Origin: Bradyrhizobium sp. AZCC 1719
Lineage (GTDB): Bacteria; Pseudomonadota; Alphaproteobacteria; Rhizobiales; Xanthobacteraceae
Assembly (NCBI RefSeq): GCF_036924525.1
Contig: NZ_JAZHRU010000001.1
Coordinates: 1,579,001-1,643,000 of the forward strand
Length of the DNA stretch: 64,000 nucleotides
Direction of reading: 5' to 3'
Shown: positions 52,611 to 62,425 of the stretch, one piece after another
Numbering within the stretch: the first letter of the stretch is position 1
Layout of the letters: the number at the start of each line of letters is the position of its first letter
Translations under genes and position numbers: made by a program
Notes under the pieces: model-generated
Databases searched by the model: none
What the model saw: the letters and a program-made list of their open reading frames with translations, nothing else
What the model was told of the DNA's origin: nothing

Positions 52611-54260
52611 TCAGGCCGGCGCCGCATCGCGGGACCGGTCGGAGGAAGTGGCGGGAGCGGAAAGGGCGTTACCGAGCATGCTCTGTTTGTCGCGGCGGCG
52701 CTGGACCGAAGAAGGAATGCGCATGGCTTCGCGGTACTTCGCGACCGTGCGGCGGGCAATATCAATGCCCGATTCGCGCAATCGTTCCACGATGGTATCG
52801 TCGGACAGGATCGCACTCGGCGCTTCCGCATCGATCAATTGCTTGATGTGGTGGCGGACCGCTTCCGCCGAATGCGCCTCGCCGCCATCGGCCGAAGCGA
52901 TCGAGGCGGTAAAGAAATATTTCAGCTCAAAACTGCCGCGATTGGTCGCCATGTATTTGTTGGCGGTGACCCGCGACACCGTGGATTCATGCATCTGGAT
53001 CGCGTCCGCCACCGCTTTCAAATTCAGCGGTCGCAGGTGCGCGACGCCATGGGTGAAGAACCCGTCCTGCTGGCGGACGATTTCGGTGGCGACCTTCAGG
53101 ATGGTGCGGGCGCGCTGATCGAGCGCGCGCACCAGCCAGGTCGCGTTCTGCAGGCAGTCGCTGAAATAGGATTTGTCGCCGTCCTTGCGGATCGTCTTCG
53201 ACAGCTCGGTGTAATAGACCTGATTGACCAGCACGCGCGGCAAGGTGTCGCTGTTGAGTTCGACATGCCATCCGCCGTCCGGGCCGGGCCGCACATAGAC
53301 GTCGGGCACCATGGTCTGCGTGCGCGCCGAGCCGAACTTGAGGCCGGGCTTCGGATCGAGACGCCGGATCTCGCCGATCATGTCGGTGATGTCTTCGTCG
53401 TCGACGCCACACAGTTTGCGCAACGACGCAATGTCGCGCCGCGCCAGCAGATCGAGATTTTCCACCAGCGCCTGCATGGCCGGGTCGTAGCGGTTGAGTT
53501 CGCGGAGCTGGATCGCGAGGCATTCGCTCAGGTTCCGCGCGCAGACGCCGGGTGGATCGAACGTCTGCAGCACCGCGAGCACGGCGTCGACATCCGCCTG
53601 CGAGGCGCCCAGGCGCTCGGCGGCCTGCCCCAGATCCGGCGGCAGATAGCCGGCGTCGTCGACCAGATCGATCAGATACTGCCCGATCATGCGCTGCGCC
53701 GGCGCACTGAAGGCGACCGCGAGCTGTTCGGCGAGGTGGCCGGATAGCGTCACCTCGGCGGCGACGAAGGCTTCCAGATTGTATTCGTCGTCATTGGAGG
53801 CGCCCCCGCCCCACTCGGTGTAGGCGGTCGGCGCCGCGTCCTGTGCGGCCCGCGCGGCGGCTTCGGCGGGCTCTTCGGAAAAGACGTTGTCGAGCGGGGT
53901 GTCGAGCGTCTGCTCGATCTCGGTTCGGCTGCCGAGGTCGCGGTTCAGCCAGTCCTCCTGGCCGGGCTCGAATGTCTCGCTCCCTGGGCCGATGCCCATA
54001 TCGGAGGCATCGCCGCCGCCATCCTCGCCATAGCTGCCGGAATCGGAGAATTCGGCGCGCTCGGATACCGGCTCGCCTGCAACCGGCGGTTCGGGGCCGT
54101 CGCTGGCCCGGTCCAGCAGCGGATTGCGCTCCAATTCCTCCTCGACGAAAGCCGAGAGGTCGAGATTCGACAGTTGCAGCAGCTTGATCGCCTGCATCAA
54201 TTGCGGCGTCATCACCAGCGACTGCGACTGCCGGAACTCTAATCTCTGCGTCAGCGCCAT
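52611..54260 (-). CDS. rpoN: RNA polymerase sigma-54 factor RpoN
   Basis: 549 residues. Region I (1-50) reads RLEFRQSQSLVMTPQLMQAI, KLLQLSNLDLSAFVEEELER, the activator-responsive part; an acidic region II follows (about 55-160); the core-binding domain is about 175-350; the C-terminal DNA-binding region ends in the RpoN box ARRTVAKYRE (502-511), with an extra 38-residue tail. In Bradyrhizobium, RpoN drives nitrogen assimilation and symbiotic genes; B. japonicum has two rpoN copies, and this one sits in the lptB-rpoN-hpf context. Confidence 0.97.
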   Translation of the reverse strand: MALTQRLEFRQSQSLVMTPQLMQAIKLLQLSNLDLSAFVEEELERNPLLDRASDGPEPPVAGEPVSERAEFSDSGSYGEDGGGDASDMGIGPGSETFEPGQEDWLNRDLGSRTEIEQTLDTPLDNVFSEEPAEAAARAAQDAAPTAYTEWGGGASNDDEYNLEAFVAAEVTLSGHLAEQLAVAFSAPAQRMIGQYLIDLVDDAGYLPPDLGQAAERLGASQADVDAVLAVLQTFDPPGVCARNLSECLAIQLRELNRYDPAMQALVENLDLLARRDIASLRKLCGVDDEDITDMIGEIRRLDPKPGLKFGSARTQTMVPDVYVRPGPDGGWHVELNSDTLPRVLVNQVYYTELSKTIRKDGDKSYFSDCLQNATWLVRALDQRARTILKVATEIVRQQDGFFTHGVAHLRPLNLKAVADAIQMHESTVSRVTANKYMATNRGSFELKYFFTASIASADGGEAHSAEAVRHHIKQLIDAEAPSAILSDDTIVERLRESGIDIARRTVAKYREAMRIPSSVQRRRDKQSMLGNALSAPATSSDRSRDAAPA

Positions 54261-54466
54261 GAGGCCAAGAACCGATCCACCAAAAGTTGGTCCGATTCTT
54301 GCTTATATTAGTCCAACGCCCTTGTACACGCCTTGACGAACGCGAAAATTGGGCTATGGCGCGATCAGCGACCGCGGGAAGCCGAGCCGCTCCCGGGCGC
54401 GCCAGAAAATCCTGGTTGAGTGCAATACCTTATGACTGAACCGCCGATACTCTGGCGGGTCGCGCG

Positions 54467-55474
54467 CTATAGTCGGAATTCCTCACCAAGGTAAAGACGG
54501 CGTACATCCGGATCGTTGACGATCTCTTCCGGACTGCCCTCGGTCAGGATCTGTCCGGCATAGACGATATAGGCGCGGTCGGTGAGGCCGAGCGTTTCAC
54601 GCACATTGTGGTCGGTGATCAGGACGCCGATGCCGCGGTTGGTGAGGTGGCGGACCAGGTCCTGAATGTCGCCGACCGCGATCGGATCGATGCCGGCAAA
54701 GGGCTCGTCGAGCAGCATGTAGTTCGGACGCGTCGCCAGCGCGCGCGCAATTTCGACGCGGCGGCGCTCGCCGCCGGAGAGCGCGATCGATGGCGATTTG
54801 CGCAAGCGCGTGATGTTGAATTCGTCGAGCAGCGAATTGAGCTCGGCCTCCCGCTTCTTGCGGTTGGGCTCGACGACTTCGAGCACGGCGCGAATATTCT
54901 GTTCGACGGTGAGGCCGCGAAAGATCGAGGCTTCCTGCGGCAGGTAGCCGATGCCGAGCCGCGCGCGCTGATACATCGGCAGTTGCGTCACGTCGTGACC
55001 GTCGAGTTCGATGGCGCCGCGATCCGCCTTGATCAGTCCGGTGATCATGTAGAACACGGTGGTCTTGCCGGCGCCGTTCGGGCCGAGCAGGCCGACCGCC
55101 TCGCCGCGGCGAACATAGATGCTGACGCCGCGCACCACTTGCCGCGTGCCAAAACTTTTTTCCACGCTGTGCACAGCGAGAAAGCCGGGCCGCTTGATCA
55201 GGCGGGGCGCTTCGCCGCCATTGGGCTTGGCGCGAGGCGCCTGTGCCCGTGAACGCGCTCTATCCTCGCGGGGTTCGACGTGGGGCTCGGGCTGCGGCAA
55301 TTGCAACCCGGGCAGCGAAGCCGAACGCGCCATTGGCGGCGCATCGCGCACCGGGCTCGCCAGCATGTCGCCGAAGGAATCGCCGAGCGCGGTAATGTCC
55401 TCGCGCGAACGCGCAAAGCCCACAGGGCCGCGTTTCGCGGGGCGTCGACGGAACATGCCGAATAAATCCACCAT
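54467..55474 (-). CDS. lptB: LPS export ABC transporter ATPase LptB with N-terminal extension
   Basis: LptB drives extraction of lipopolysaccharide by LptFGC. The ATPase core runs from about 97 to 335: Walker A GPNGAGKT (131-138), Q-loop [11 protein letters not shown], signature [16 protein letters not shown], Walker [14 protein letters not shown] and H-loop [12 protein letters not shown]. The first 95 residues are an unusual Pro/Arg-rich extension starting [16 protein letters not shown]; standard LptB is about 240 residues. No better start is seen next to the core (there is no ATG between residues 50 and 135), and related species seem to have the same extension. It follows lptA and precedes rpoN. 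Confidence 0.93.
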   Translation of the reverse strand: MVDLFGMFRRRPAKRGPVGFARSREDITALGDSFGDMLASPVRDAPPMARSASLPGLQLPQPEPHVEPREDRARSRAQAPRAKPNGGEAPRLIKRPGFLAVHSVEKSFGTRQVVRGVSIYVRRGEAVGLLGPNGAGKTTVFYMITGLIKADRGAIELDGHDVTQLPMYQRARLGIGYLPQEASIFRGLTVEQNIRAVLEVVEPNRKKREAELNSLLDEFNITRLRKSPSIALSGGERRRVEIARALATRPNYMLLDEPFAGIDPIAVGDIQDLVRHLTNRGIGVLITDHNVRETLGLTDRAYIVYAGQILTEGSPEEIVNDPDVRRLYLGEEFRL

Positions 55475-55668
55475 CCCGCTTCGCTTAAGCCTTTCACGGT
55501 GATTCCGCGACGCGCCCGCCGGCGAATCGCTTCGCTAGCGAACCATGAATGAATGGATGTCCCTGCCCAGCGAAACACCCCGCCGTGCGCCCTGCCCTGT
55601 AGATACAGGCTCGCGCTACCGGCTTCAACCGTGACCGCCCCAAATAATCTTTAAGGCGCTGATCTGGC

Positions 55669-56352
55669 TTATTTTTTACCAGGGATCAGCGAGGGTATCT
55701 GGACCGGAGCGGGCTTCGACCCGCCCGATCCCGACCCGCAATTCTCTCCCTGGATGAACATGCCCTGCACCTTGCCGCTGTCGGATTCGACGCGCGACAC
55801 GCCGGTCGTCATGTCGACCTTGAGCCGATCGCCCTTGAGTACGTTCTTGCACTGGGTGAGCACGACCCCGCCCACCATGGTGATGAGGTTGGCCCGCGTG
55901 TCGAAAATCGCAGTCTCGCCGGTCACGACCTGGTCCTTCTGCGTGACCACGACGGAGCCCTTGGCTTCGAGCCGGCGGATAGACGAGCTGCCGCCAGGCC
56001 CGGGGCTCGCGGACTGCATCGACGCGGATTTCGATCCCTTGGGTGCAGCGGGCGGCGCGTCCGATGCCGGACCGGAGTCGTAAAACACCACCAGCGACTT
56101 CGAGGTCATGGTGGTATCGCCCTGCACGACCTTCACGTTTCCGGAAAAGGTCGCCTCCTTTTTCTTGTCGCGCATTTCGAGCGACGCCGCCTCGATCTGA
56201 ATCGGCTGATCGCGGTTTTGCGAAAAGCCCTGCATCGCATTCGGCACGCCCGACATGGCGCCTTGCGCGAAGGCGCCATCGGAGGCGGTCAACGCGAGCA
56301 CAAGCGCTGCCGCCGCAAACCTGCGCGAGAACAACTGCATCATAGATATCAT
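55669..56352 (-). CDS. lptA: Periplasmic LPS transport protein LptA (OstA family)
   Basis: 227 residues with a signal peptide (about 1-30, ending AFAQ) and one OstA domain (about 48-200; PIQIEAASLEMRDKKKEATF, NVKVVQGDTTMTSKSLVV, ETAIFDTRANLITMVGGVVL). LptA forms the periplasmic bridge for lipopolysaccharide. A Ser/Pro-rich insert lies near residues 95-120. The ATG at 56352 overlaps the lptC stop as ATGA, which supports this start and translational coupling. Confidence 0.9.
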   Translation of the reverse strand: MISMMQLFSRRFAAAALVLALTASDGAFAQGAMSGVPNAMQGFSQNRDQPIQIEAASLEMRDKKKEATFSGNVKVVQGDTTMTSKSLVVFYDSGPASDAPPAAPKGSKSASMQSASPGPGGSSSIRRLEAKGSVVVTQKDQVVTGETAIFDTRANLITMVGGVVLTQCKNVLKGDRLKVDMTTGVSRVESDSGKVQGMFIQGENCGSGSGGSKPAPVQIPSLIPGKK

Positions 56353-57080
56353 TTCGTGTTGGCGGACTTCCCGCTGATGGACCGCGTCTTCGGCGCTGGC
56401 TGCGGCTCAGGCTCAGGAGCAGGTGCCGGAGGGCTTTCCATGATCAGATTCATCACGACATTGCCTTCGAAGCGCACGATCTCGCCGCTGTTGATGATCC
56501 TGAGCCGGTCTGCGGTGAGCGTCCCGTTCAGCAATTTGACGTCGACATGCTCGTCCGACGTCACCGTGCCCTTGTTGATGTCGACATAGGCCTGCGACAG
56601 TTTCGCCTCATAGCCGGTGGAGGATTGCAGGAAGATATCCTTGCGCAGGTCGAGCATCTGCTGCTTGCTGTCGAAAAATCCCGTGCGGGCATCCATCGTC
56701 ACCGTGCTCTTGTCCTCCATCATGACCTTGGCCCGCAGCGTCTGGAGTTCGACGTGATCGGGGTTGGCGAGATCCTGGATCGCCGCCTTGGCCCACAAAT
56801 CGTATGGGCGCTGGTCGGTGGAGAAGCCGGCAAGGTGCGGCGTTTCCATGGTGATCTTGGTGCCTGACACCACGAGATTGCCCATGTCGACCGGCAGCTT
56901 CGAGAGCCCCGTGATGCGGAACGGGTTGAAGACCGAGATCGCGACGATCCCGGCCATGGCCAGCACCACGGCTGCCGGAACCGCGACCCGCAGCACCCGC
57001 ACCATCCGGCTGTGACGGGCGGCCGCAGCGAAGCGGGCCTCCATTCCGGTGGCAAAGGCTGGGTTCTGTATCGAGTTCAC
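56349..57080 (-). CDS. lptC: LPS export protein LptC
   Basis: 243 residues, bitopic inner-membrane protein that passes lipopolysaccharide to LptA. One membrane helix at about 29-50 (VRVLRVAVPAAVVLAMAGIV), then a periplasmic LptC/OstA-like jellyroll (about 60-210) and a Pro-rich tail. The start is the GTG at 57080 (MNSIQNPAFATGMEARF) with TTGGAG six bases before it; a TTG at 57101 is the alternative. Overlaps lptA. Confidence 0.88.
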   Translation of the reverse strand: MNSIQNPAFATGMEARFAAAARHSRMVRVLRVAVPAAVVLAMAGIVAISVFNPFRITGLSKLPVDMGNLVVSGTKITMETPHLAGFSTDQRPYDLWAKAAIQDLANPDHVELQTLRAKVMMEDKSTVTMDARTGFFDSKQQMLDLRKDIFLQSSTGYEAKLSQAYVDINKGTVTSDEHVDVKLLNGTLTADRLRIINSGEIVRFEGNVVMNLIMESPPAPAPEPEPQPAPKTRSISGKSANTK

Positions 57081-57210
57081 CGCGGCTCCAAGGACGCCCA
57101 AGAGAGCGTCATCCTACCCGCAATCGCGGGATTATGCAGCCCGGACACTCGCGATGAGTGTGACCGAAACGGGGCGGAGGCGGGCAGCCCGGCGCTTCAA
57201 ATGGTCCCGG

Positions 57211-57825
57211 TCACGAATGCGCGAAGATGTCCTCGGCCTCCCATCCGCCGAGATCGAGTTTAGCCCGGGTCGGCAGGAAGTCGAAACAGGCCTGTGCCAT
57301 CGCCGTACGCCCCTCGCGGGCCAGCATGGCATCGAGCCGTTCGCGAAGGCTATGCAGATGCAGCACGTCGGAGGCGGCATAAGCGAGCTGCGCCTCGCTC
57401 AAACTCGCTGATCCCCAGTCGCTCGACTGCTGCTGCTTCGACAGATCGATGTTGAGGACTTCGCGCACCAGGTCCTTCAGGCCGTGGCGGTCGGTATAGG
57501 TGCGGCTCAGCCGCGAGGCGATCTTGGTGCAATAGACCGGCTGCGGCATCACGCCGAAGGTGTTGTAGAGCACGGCGACATCGAAGCGGGCGAAGTGGAA
57601 GATCTTCGTGATCGCCGGATTGGCGAGCAGCGCCTTCAGGTTCGGCGCGTCGGTGTGGCCCTTAGGGATCTGGATGACATCAGCGCTGCCATCGCCGTTC
57701 GACATCTGCACCACGCAGAGCCGGTCACGGTGCGGATTGAGCCCCATGGTCTCGGTATCGATCGCCACCGAATCCTTGTAGCGGGACAGATCGGGCAGGT
57801 CGCCACGATGCAGGCGGATTGTCAT
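57211..57825 (-). CDS. rnd: Ribonuclease D-type 3'-5' exonuclease (short form)
   Basis: 204 residues containing only the DEDDy exonuclease domain: motif I AIDTETMGL (Asp23, Glu25), motif II HFARFDVAVLYNTFG and motif III with LAYAASDVLHLHSL. The HRDC domains of E. coli RNase D are absent, so it is the short form common in alphaproteobacteria. It likely trims stable RNA 3' ends. First gene of the minus-strand run rnd-lptC-lptA-lptB. Confidence 0.9.
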   Translation of the reverse strand: MTIRLHRGDLPDLSRYKDSVAIDTETMGLNPHRDRLCVVQMSNGDGSADVIQIPKGHTDAPNLKALLANPAITKIFHFARFDVAVLYNTFGVMPQPVYCTKIASRLSRTYTDRHGLKDLVREVLNIDLSKQQQSSDWGSASLSEAQLAYAASDVLHLHSLRERLDAMLAREGRTAMAQACFDFLPTRAKLDLGGWEAEDIFAHS

Positions 57826-58192
57826 GAAGGGAAGCCTCGCGTCTTCGGTCGATTCGACGGAACACTAGCGCCCGAAACCGCCGGAGGCGAGCGGTTGGGC
57901 ATGGCTTATGGGACGGGAATTGCGGAGTTCGCCGTGATTTTGTCCGCCAGTCAGGCCATCGCCCGCTTCGTGCATGGCGACGTATGCTCGCTGCCCTTAG
58001 GCAGGGCCGGCTTCCGCTCTTTGGACAGCTTGCGCGGCAGCCTGACGGTCTCCGTCATGGGTTTCTCCAGCGGTAAATTACACGCTCGCCCAGACTGCGG
58101 AACAGCAGTCAACTTACTGTTTTTATTGATGTATTCTACTAACCCGGTTACTGAATCTCGCTTGAGGGAACCGAGGCCGAGGTCTGCTCGCT
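57826..58192. other. Intergenic region between rnd and the FemAB-like gene
   Basis: 367 bp; the only candidate gene is the 35-codon frame at 57951-58058. Around 58095-58150 the sequence is AT-rich for this genome (TGTTTTTATTGATGTATTCT), which may mark a promoter for that frame. Confidence 0.4.
57951..58058 (-). CDS. Possible small basic protein (35 residues)
   Basis: An ATG at 58058 with the Shine-Dalgarno GGAGAA four bases upstream starts a 35-codon frame. The product is basic and Pro/Lys-rich (MTETVRLPRKLSKERKPALP, then KGSEHTSPCTKRAMA). I recognise no family. It lies in a 367-bp gap with an AT-rich stretch upstream, and the start context is good for such a short frame. A chance frame is equally possible. 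Confidence 0.35.
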   Translation of the reverse strand: MTETVRLPRKLSKERKPALPKGSEHTSPCTKRAMA

Positions 58193-59806
58193 TCAATGGC
58201 GGCCCTGGCTGTCCTGGACAATATTGTTCCGCTGCGTGATGGCGAGATCATAGTCGGGCTTGAGCTTGATGGCCGAGTTGAAGCTGGCGAGCGCTTCCTC
58301 CCGTCGGTTCAGGTACTTCAAGGCGAGGCCGAGATTATAGTGAGCCGCGGCAATATTGGGCTGAAGGCCAATGGCCCGGCTAATCTGCCGCTCTGCCGAT
58401 TCGAACTTGCGCTGCTGCAGGAAAACCACGCCCAAGAGATATGCAGCTTCGACGTGGTTCGGGTCTGCCTTCAGAATCGCGCGATACGCATTCTCCGCCT
58501 CGGACGTTTGCCCGCGTTGATGGAATGCTTTGGCCTCGTGCAGACCGGCCGGCACTCTGCGCTGCTGTTCGGCCTCAAGCTCTTTCAGCAGGTTGGCTGT
58601 ATCGGCGTGGCGCGGGTCGACCGCCAGGATCTGGCGGCAAGCTTGCTGGGCATCGTAGAGGGCGCCTGCCGTCTTGAGCCCCTGCGCACGCGCGAAAACC
58701 ACAGGCAGGCTCAGCGGATCCAGTTGACCGCGAAGATTCTGCTGATCAAGCGTGGCCACGCGCATGCATTCGATCCTGCGTTCCAGCCCGCCAAAATCAT
58801 ACTTGTAGGCAAAATTTCCGGTCTGGAGATCGTACACGGTGAAGCCGTTCTCGATTCCCCATCGGATGCATTCAAGATGAAGAACAAAGCCGGGCGGGGG
58901 ACGCTTGACGCTGAGATCGCGTCCGTTCAACAGGCTGATCAATGTGCCGTTCTTCCGGTCGATGAGGCTGACCTGGAGCCCGATGCGCGTTTCCCCTCGC
59001 CAGAGGATGGGCATAAGAAGCACATTGTCCGCGAAACAGCACTTCAGCATGTTACGGAAATTATTCATCATGCCGTAAGGCAGTCCTGGATTGTATCGCG
59101 CCGCCAGTTTGGCCGCCCACTGATTCTCCCAGAATTTCAGCAGCGCCTCGATGTCCTCGTCGATCGTATCGGCAGTCGGGCGCGTGATCCGGTATTCACC
59201 GCCGTTTTCGACCTGCCGGAAGGCCGCCCGAACGTTCCTGCGCGTGCTCGCGCTCAATGTTTGATGGAGAAATGCATCCCAATCGGCAGGCAGGTTCACG
59301 TAGACGTAAATGTCGTGGTCGATGCCGTCGCCGTCATCAGGGCGCTGAAGTTTCTCGATCACAAACTCGGTCGGCGAAAATTCATTCAAAAAAAGCGCAA
59401 GACGATCCGGCGAAGCCAGGATGTTGTCCAGGAAAAACACGGTCCAGTTTCGCCGCTTGGCGTGCTCGGCAAATGCACGCATTAGCTCGGCCTCGTGCCG
59501 GGGATCGCAAAGGAATCCGTTGTAGCCGGCGAAATACCCGCCGCCGGTTCTCAGTTGATTCTGGAATTTCCCGTCTTTGTTTCTAACGGTGCGCAGTTGC
59601 AGCGGAAAGAAGCCGACGTAATCCGGCGAGCCAGGGTCCTGCTTCGCTGCGAGGACGATCCATTGAGACCCGAGCCGTTCGAACCAGCCTGCCATCCAGG
59701 AAAAGGACATGTAAAGCTGCGCTTGGGGGTCAGCCTGATAAACAGCTTCCCAGTTGCTCTTGAGGCGGAGCAATTTGTCGAGACTCGAAATAACATCGAC
59801 GTGCAT
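58193..59806 (-). CDS. FemAB/CelD-like acyltransferase domain fused to TPR repeats
   Basis: 537 residues, two parts. Residues 1-370 are a GNAT-like protein of the CelD/BcsL (Acetyltransf_6) group: YMSFSWMAGWFERLGSQWIV, a central LSASTRRNVRAAFRQVENGG, NGTLISLLNGRDLSVKRPPP and GIENGFTVYDLQTGNFAYKY. Residues 380-530 hold about four tetratricopeptide repeats, the last ones with NAYRAILKADPNHVEAAYLL and HYNLGLALKYLNRREEALAS. Members of the N-terminal family acylate polysaccharides or peptidoglycan precursors; the TPR tail would bind a partner. No signal peptide or membrane helix. The gene is isolated between rnd and tRNA-Leu. Function is unknown beyond this. Confidence 0.75.
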   Translation of the reverse strand: MHVDVISSLDKLLRLKSNWEAVYQADPQAQLYMSFSWMAGWFERLGSQWIVLAAKQDPGSPDYVGFFPLQLRTVRNKDGKFQNQLRTGGGYFAGYNGFLCDPRHEAELMRAFAEHAKRRNWTVFFLDNILASPDRLALFLNEFSPTEFVIEKLQRPDDGDGIDHDIYVYVNLPADWDAFLHQTLSASTRRNVRAAFRQVENGGEYRITRPTADTIDEDIEALLKFWENQWAAKLAARYNPGLPYGMMNNFRNMLKCCFADNVLLMPILWRGETRIGLQVSLIDRKNGTLISLLNGRDLSVKRPPPGFVLHLECIRWGIENGFTVYDLQTGNFAYKYDFGGLERRIECMRVATLDQQNLRGQLDPLSLPVVFARAQGLKTAGALYDAQQACRQILAVDPRHADTANLLKELEAEQQRRVPAGLHEAKAFHQRGQTSEAENAYRAILKADPNHVEAAYLLGVVFLQQRKFESAERQISRAIGLQPNIAAAHYNLGLALKYLNRREEALASFNSAIKLKPDYDLAITQRNNIVQDSQGRH

Positions 59807-60041
59807 GGCGTTGGCCTTTGCTCAAGGGAGCAGGTGGCGAACTGTGCAATGGTGGCGGCTCTGAATCCCTTGTCTTAAAAAACAACGTACAGTTCCATTT
59901 AGCCATGGAAGCCGGCTCGCTGGCAACCGGTCGGGTGGGGGATCAACTAGGGGGCTATGGCCCATGGTCGGGCGCGTCCGGCCAGCGCCTCGCCAGCCGC
60001 TCAACATGATTTGGGCATGGGTGGTACTTGGGCATGGGCAA

Positions 60042-60128
<87 letters not shown>

Positions 60129-60277
60129 CCGGGCGGGTTAGTAAGGATCAGTCACGCGCTTGTCAAATCGCTTCGATGCCATTCGAAATCCGCTGTACAG
60201 CGAAGCCGTGTTGGCGTATCGCGAATCCGCTAAATCCCACCGATATCTTCGAATTTGACCGGCAGGAATTGACCCCG

Positions 60278-61258
60278 ATGACATCGCACGCGGCAGCGAA
60301 CCTGGAAACGCTCATCACGGTGTTTGGCGGATCGGGCTTTCTGGGGCGAAACGTGGTCCGGGCGCTGGCCAAGCGCGGCTATCGGATTCGGGTGGCGGTG
60401 CGGCGGCCCGAACTGGCCGGGCACCTGCAACCGCTCGGCCGCGTCGGCCAGATCCACCCCGTGCAGGCCAATCTGCGCTACCCGGCTTCGGTGGAGGCGG
60501 TGATGCGCGGTTCCGAAACCGTGGTTAACCTGGTCGGCACCCTGGCCGAGAGCGGCGCGCAGACCTTCGATGCGGTGCAGACCAAAGGCGCCGAAACCAT
60601 CGCCAAGGCCGCCGCCGCGATCGGCGCGCAGATGGTGCATGTATCGGCGATCGGCGCCGACGAGAATTCGCCGTCGGCCTACTTCCGCTCCAAGGCTTTA
60701 GGCGAGAAGGCCGTGCTGGCGGCAGCGCCATCGGCCACGATCCTGCGGCCGTCGCTGCTGTTCGGGCCCGAGGATCAGTTCACCAACCGCTTTGCGTCGC
60801 TCGCCCGGATATCGCCGTTCCTGCCGCTGATCGGCGGCGGCGAGACGCGGGTGCAGCCGGCCTATGTCGCCGACGTCGCCAACGCGGTCGCCGATGCTGC
60901 CGAGGGCAAGACCAAGCCGGGCGCGACCTACGAGCTCGGCGGGCCTGACGTGCTGACCATGCGCGAGATCATGGAAATCATCCTCAAGATCACCGACCGC
61001 AAGCGCATGCTGATTTCGCTGCCGTGGGGACTGGCGAAGCTAAAGTCGCAGTTCCTGCAATTCGCGCCGGGTCCGTTGAAGCTGACGCCGGACCAGGTGG
61101 CGATGCTGCAAGTCGACAATGTCGTGTCGGACGAAGCGAAGGCGGCTGGTCTGACGCTGCAGGGGCTCGGCATTACGCCGGAAGCGATGGAAGCGATCGC
61201 CCCGCAATATCTCTGGCGCTTCCGCGCCGCCGGGCAGTTTCAAAGGAAGAGCGCGTAA
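60278..61258 (+). CDS. NDUFA9-like NAD(P)-binding protein (complex I-associated, SDR family)
   Basis: 326 residues with an atypical short-chain dehydrogenase fold: [20 protein letters not shown] (GGSGFLG at 17-23), [20 protein letters not shown], a [12 protein letters not shown] segment where the usual YxxxK is YFRSK, and [17 protein letters not shown]. This matches the alphaproteobacterial homologues of the mitochondrial complex I subunit NDUFA9. The ATG at 60278 follows AGGAA. It is separate from any nuo operon; whether it attaches to complex I here is inferred from the family. An epimerase role is possible but less likely. Confidence 0.85.
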   Translation: MTSHAAANLETLITVFGGSGFLGRNVVRALAKRGYRIRVAVRRPELAGHLQPLGRVGQIHPVQANLRYPASVEAVMRGSETVVNLVGTLAESGAQTFDAVQTKGAETIAKAAAAIGAQMVHVSAIGADENSPSAYFRSKALGEKAVLAAAPSATILRPSLLFGPEDQFTNRFASLARISPFLPLIGGGETRVQPAYVADVANAVADAAEGKTKPGATYELGGPDVLTMREIMEIILKITDRKRMLISLPWGLAKLKSQFLQFAPGPLKLTPDQVAMLQVDNVVSDEAKAAGLTLQGLGITPEAMEAIAPQYLWRFRAAGQFQRKSA

Positions 61259-61263
61259 TCTTC

Positions 61264-61352
61264 GTAGGGTGGGCAAAGGCGCTCCTGCGCCGTGCCCACC
61301 ATTCAATAACCGCGCTCGTGATGGTGGGCACGCTTCGCTTTGCCCACCCTAC
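61264..61352. repeat. Palindromic intergenic repeat, family E
   Basis: Bounded by GTAGGGTGGGCAAAG (61264-61278) and CTTTGCCCACCCTAC (61338-61352). Inner blocks GTGCCCACCAT and ATGGTGGGCAC pair too. A partial copy is at about 20566-20600. It lies between the convergent NDUFA9-like gene and uppP; a further hairpin CCCCGCG/CGCGGG near 61408-61421 follows. Confidence 0.8.
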
Positions 61353-61435
61353 ACCCTGAGCTGGAGCTCCAGCTCATTTCAACAATCAAGATTTGTGGTT
61401 ATGGGTCCCCGCGTTCGCGGGACGACGGAGAGAGC

Positions 61436-62242
61436 CTACTTCCCCAGCGCCAGCGCGATCAGGCCGAGCGCGCCGATGGCGACGCGCCACCACGCAAAGA
61501 ACGTGAATCCGTGGCGGGTGACATAGGTGAGGAACGTCTTCACCACGATCGCCGCGGTGATGAACGAGACCACGAAGCCGATCGCGATGATGCCGATGTG
61601 ATCGGTCGTCATCTCGGCGCGGTTCTTGTAGAAATCATAGGCGAACGCGCCGATCATGGTCGGGATCGCGAGAAAGAACGAAAACTCCGCGGCCGATCGC
61701 TTGTCACCGCCGAGCAGCATCGCCGCCACGATGCTGGCGCCGGAGCGCGACACGCCGGGAATCATCGCGACGCACTGCGCGATGCCGATCCACAGATACA
61801 TCAGCAGCGGATAGCGCGTGGCGTCGTGCTGTGTCGGCTTGAGATAGAGTTGATCGACCCACAACAGAATTGCGCCGCCGACGATCAGGGTGAAGCACAC
61901 CACCCACGGATTGAAGAGAAACTCCTTGATGTACTTGCCGGCAACCAGGCCGATGACCACCGCAGGCAGAAACGCCAGCAATACGCCGATCACGAAGCGC
62001 TGGTCGTCGGGGTTGCTGAACATGCCGAGCGCGACGCGCCACAATTTGACGAAATAAAGCATGACGATCGCGAGGATCGCGCCGAGCTGAATCAGCACGA
62101 CAAAGCTCTGCCAGAACGCGCCCTCGCCGAGCCCGAAGAATCGTTGCGCGACCAGCATATGGCCGGTCGATGAAACCGGCAGGAATTCCGTGACGCCCTC
62201 GATGATGCCGAGAATCACCGCCTTCACTACATCCGACATCAT
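61436..62242 (-). CDS. uppP: Undecaprenyl-diphosphatase UppP (BacA)
   Basis: 268-residue polytopic membrane enzyme that dephosphorylates undecaprenyl pyrophosphate for cell-wall lipid recycling and gives bacitracin tolerance. Both active-site motifs are present: EGVTEFLPVSSTGHM (about 15-29) and PGVSRSGASI (about 162-171). Seven or eight hydrophobic helices are visible. Two adjacent ATGs exist at 62242 and 62239. It is divergent from the glutathione S-transferase gene. Confidence 0.96.
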   Translation of the reverse strand: MMSDVVKAVILGIIEGVTEFLPVSSTGHMLVAQRFFGLGEGAFWQSFVVLIQLGAILAIVMLYFVKLWRVALGMFSNPDDQRFVIGVLLAFLPAVVIGLVAGKYIKEFLFNPWVVCFTLIVGGAILLWVDQLYLKPTQHDATRYPLLMYLWIGIAQCVAMIPGVSRSGASIVAAMLLGGDKRSAAEFSFFLAIPTMIGAFAYDFYKNRAEMTTDHIGIIAIGFVVSFITAAIVVKTFLTYVTRHGFTFFAWWRVAIGALGLIALALGK

Positions 62243-62425
62243 GATGGGGGTCCGTTTTGACTGGAAAAACCGCGTCCTTCTCGCCTATTCATCCCGATGC
62301 CGCAATCGCAAAAAAACGCCAAAGACAGTTGCCTCTTGCGTCTGCTTGGCTAGTGTCGCGATTCGCATGACGCGGCTTGACCGCTCGGGTTCCTTGAGCG
62401 TCGCCGCGAATTGTTCAAGGATTTC

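Noticed and set aside
58196-59485. Plus-strand open frame (429 codons) opposite the FemAB-TPR gene
   Set aside because: No family resemblance; the minus strand shows clear TPR and acyltransferase patterns.
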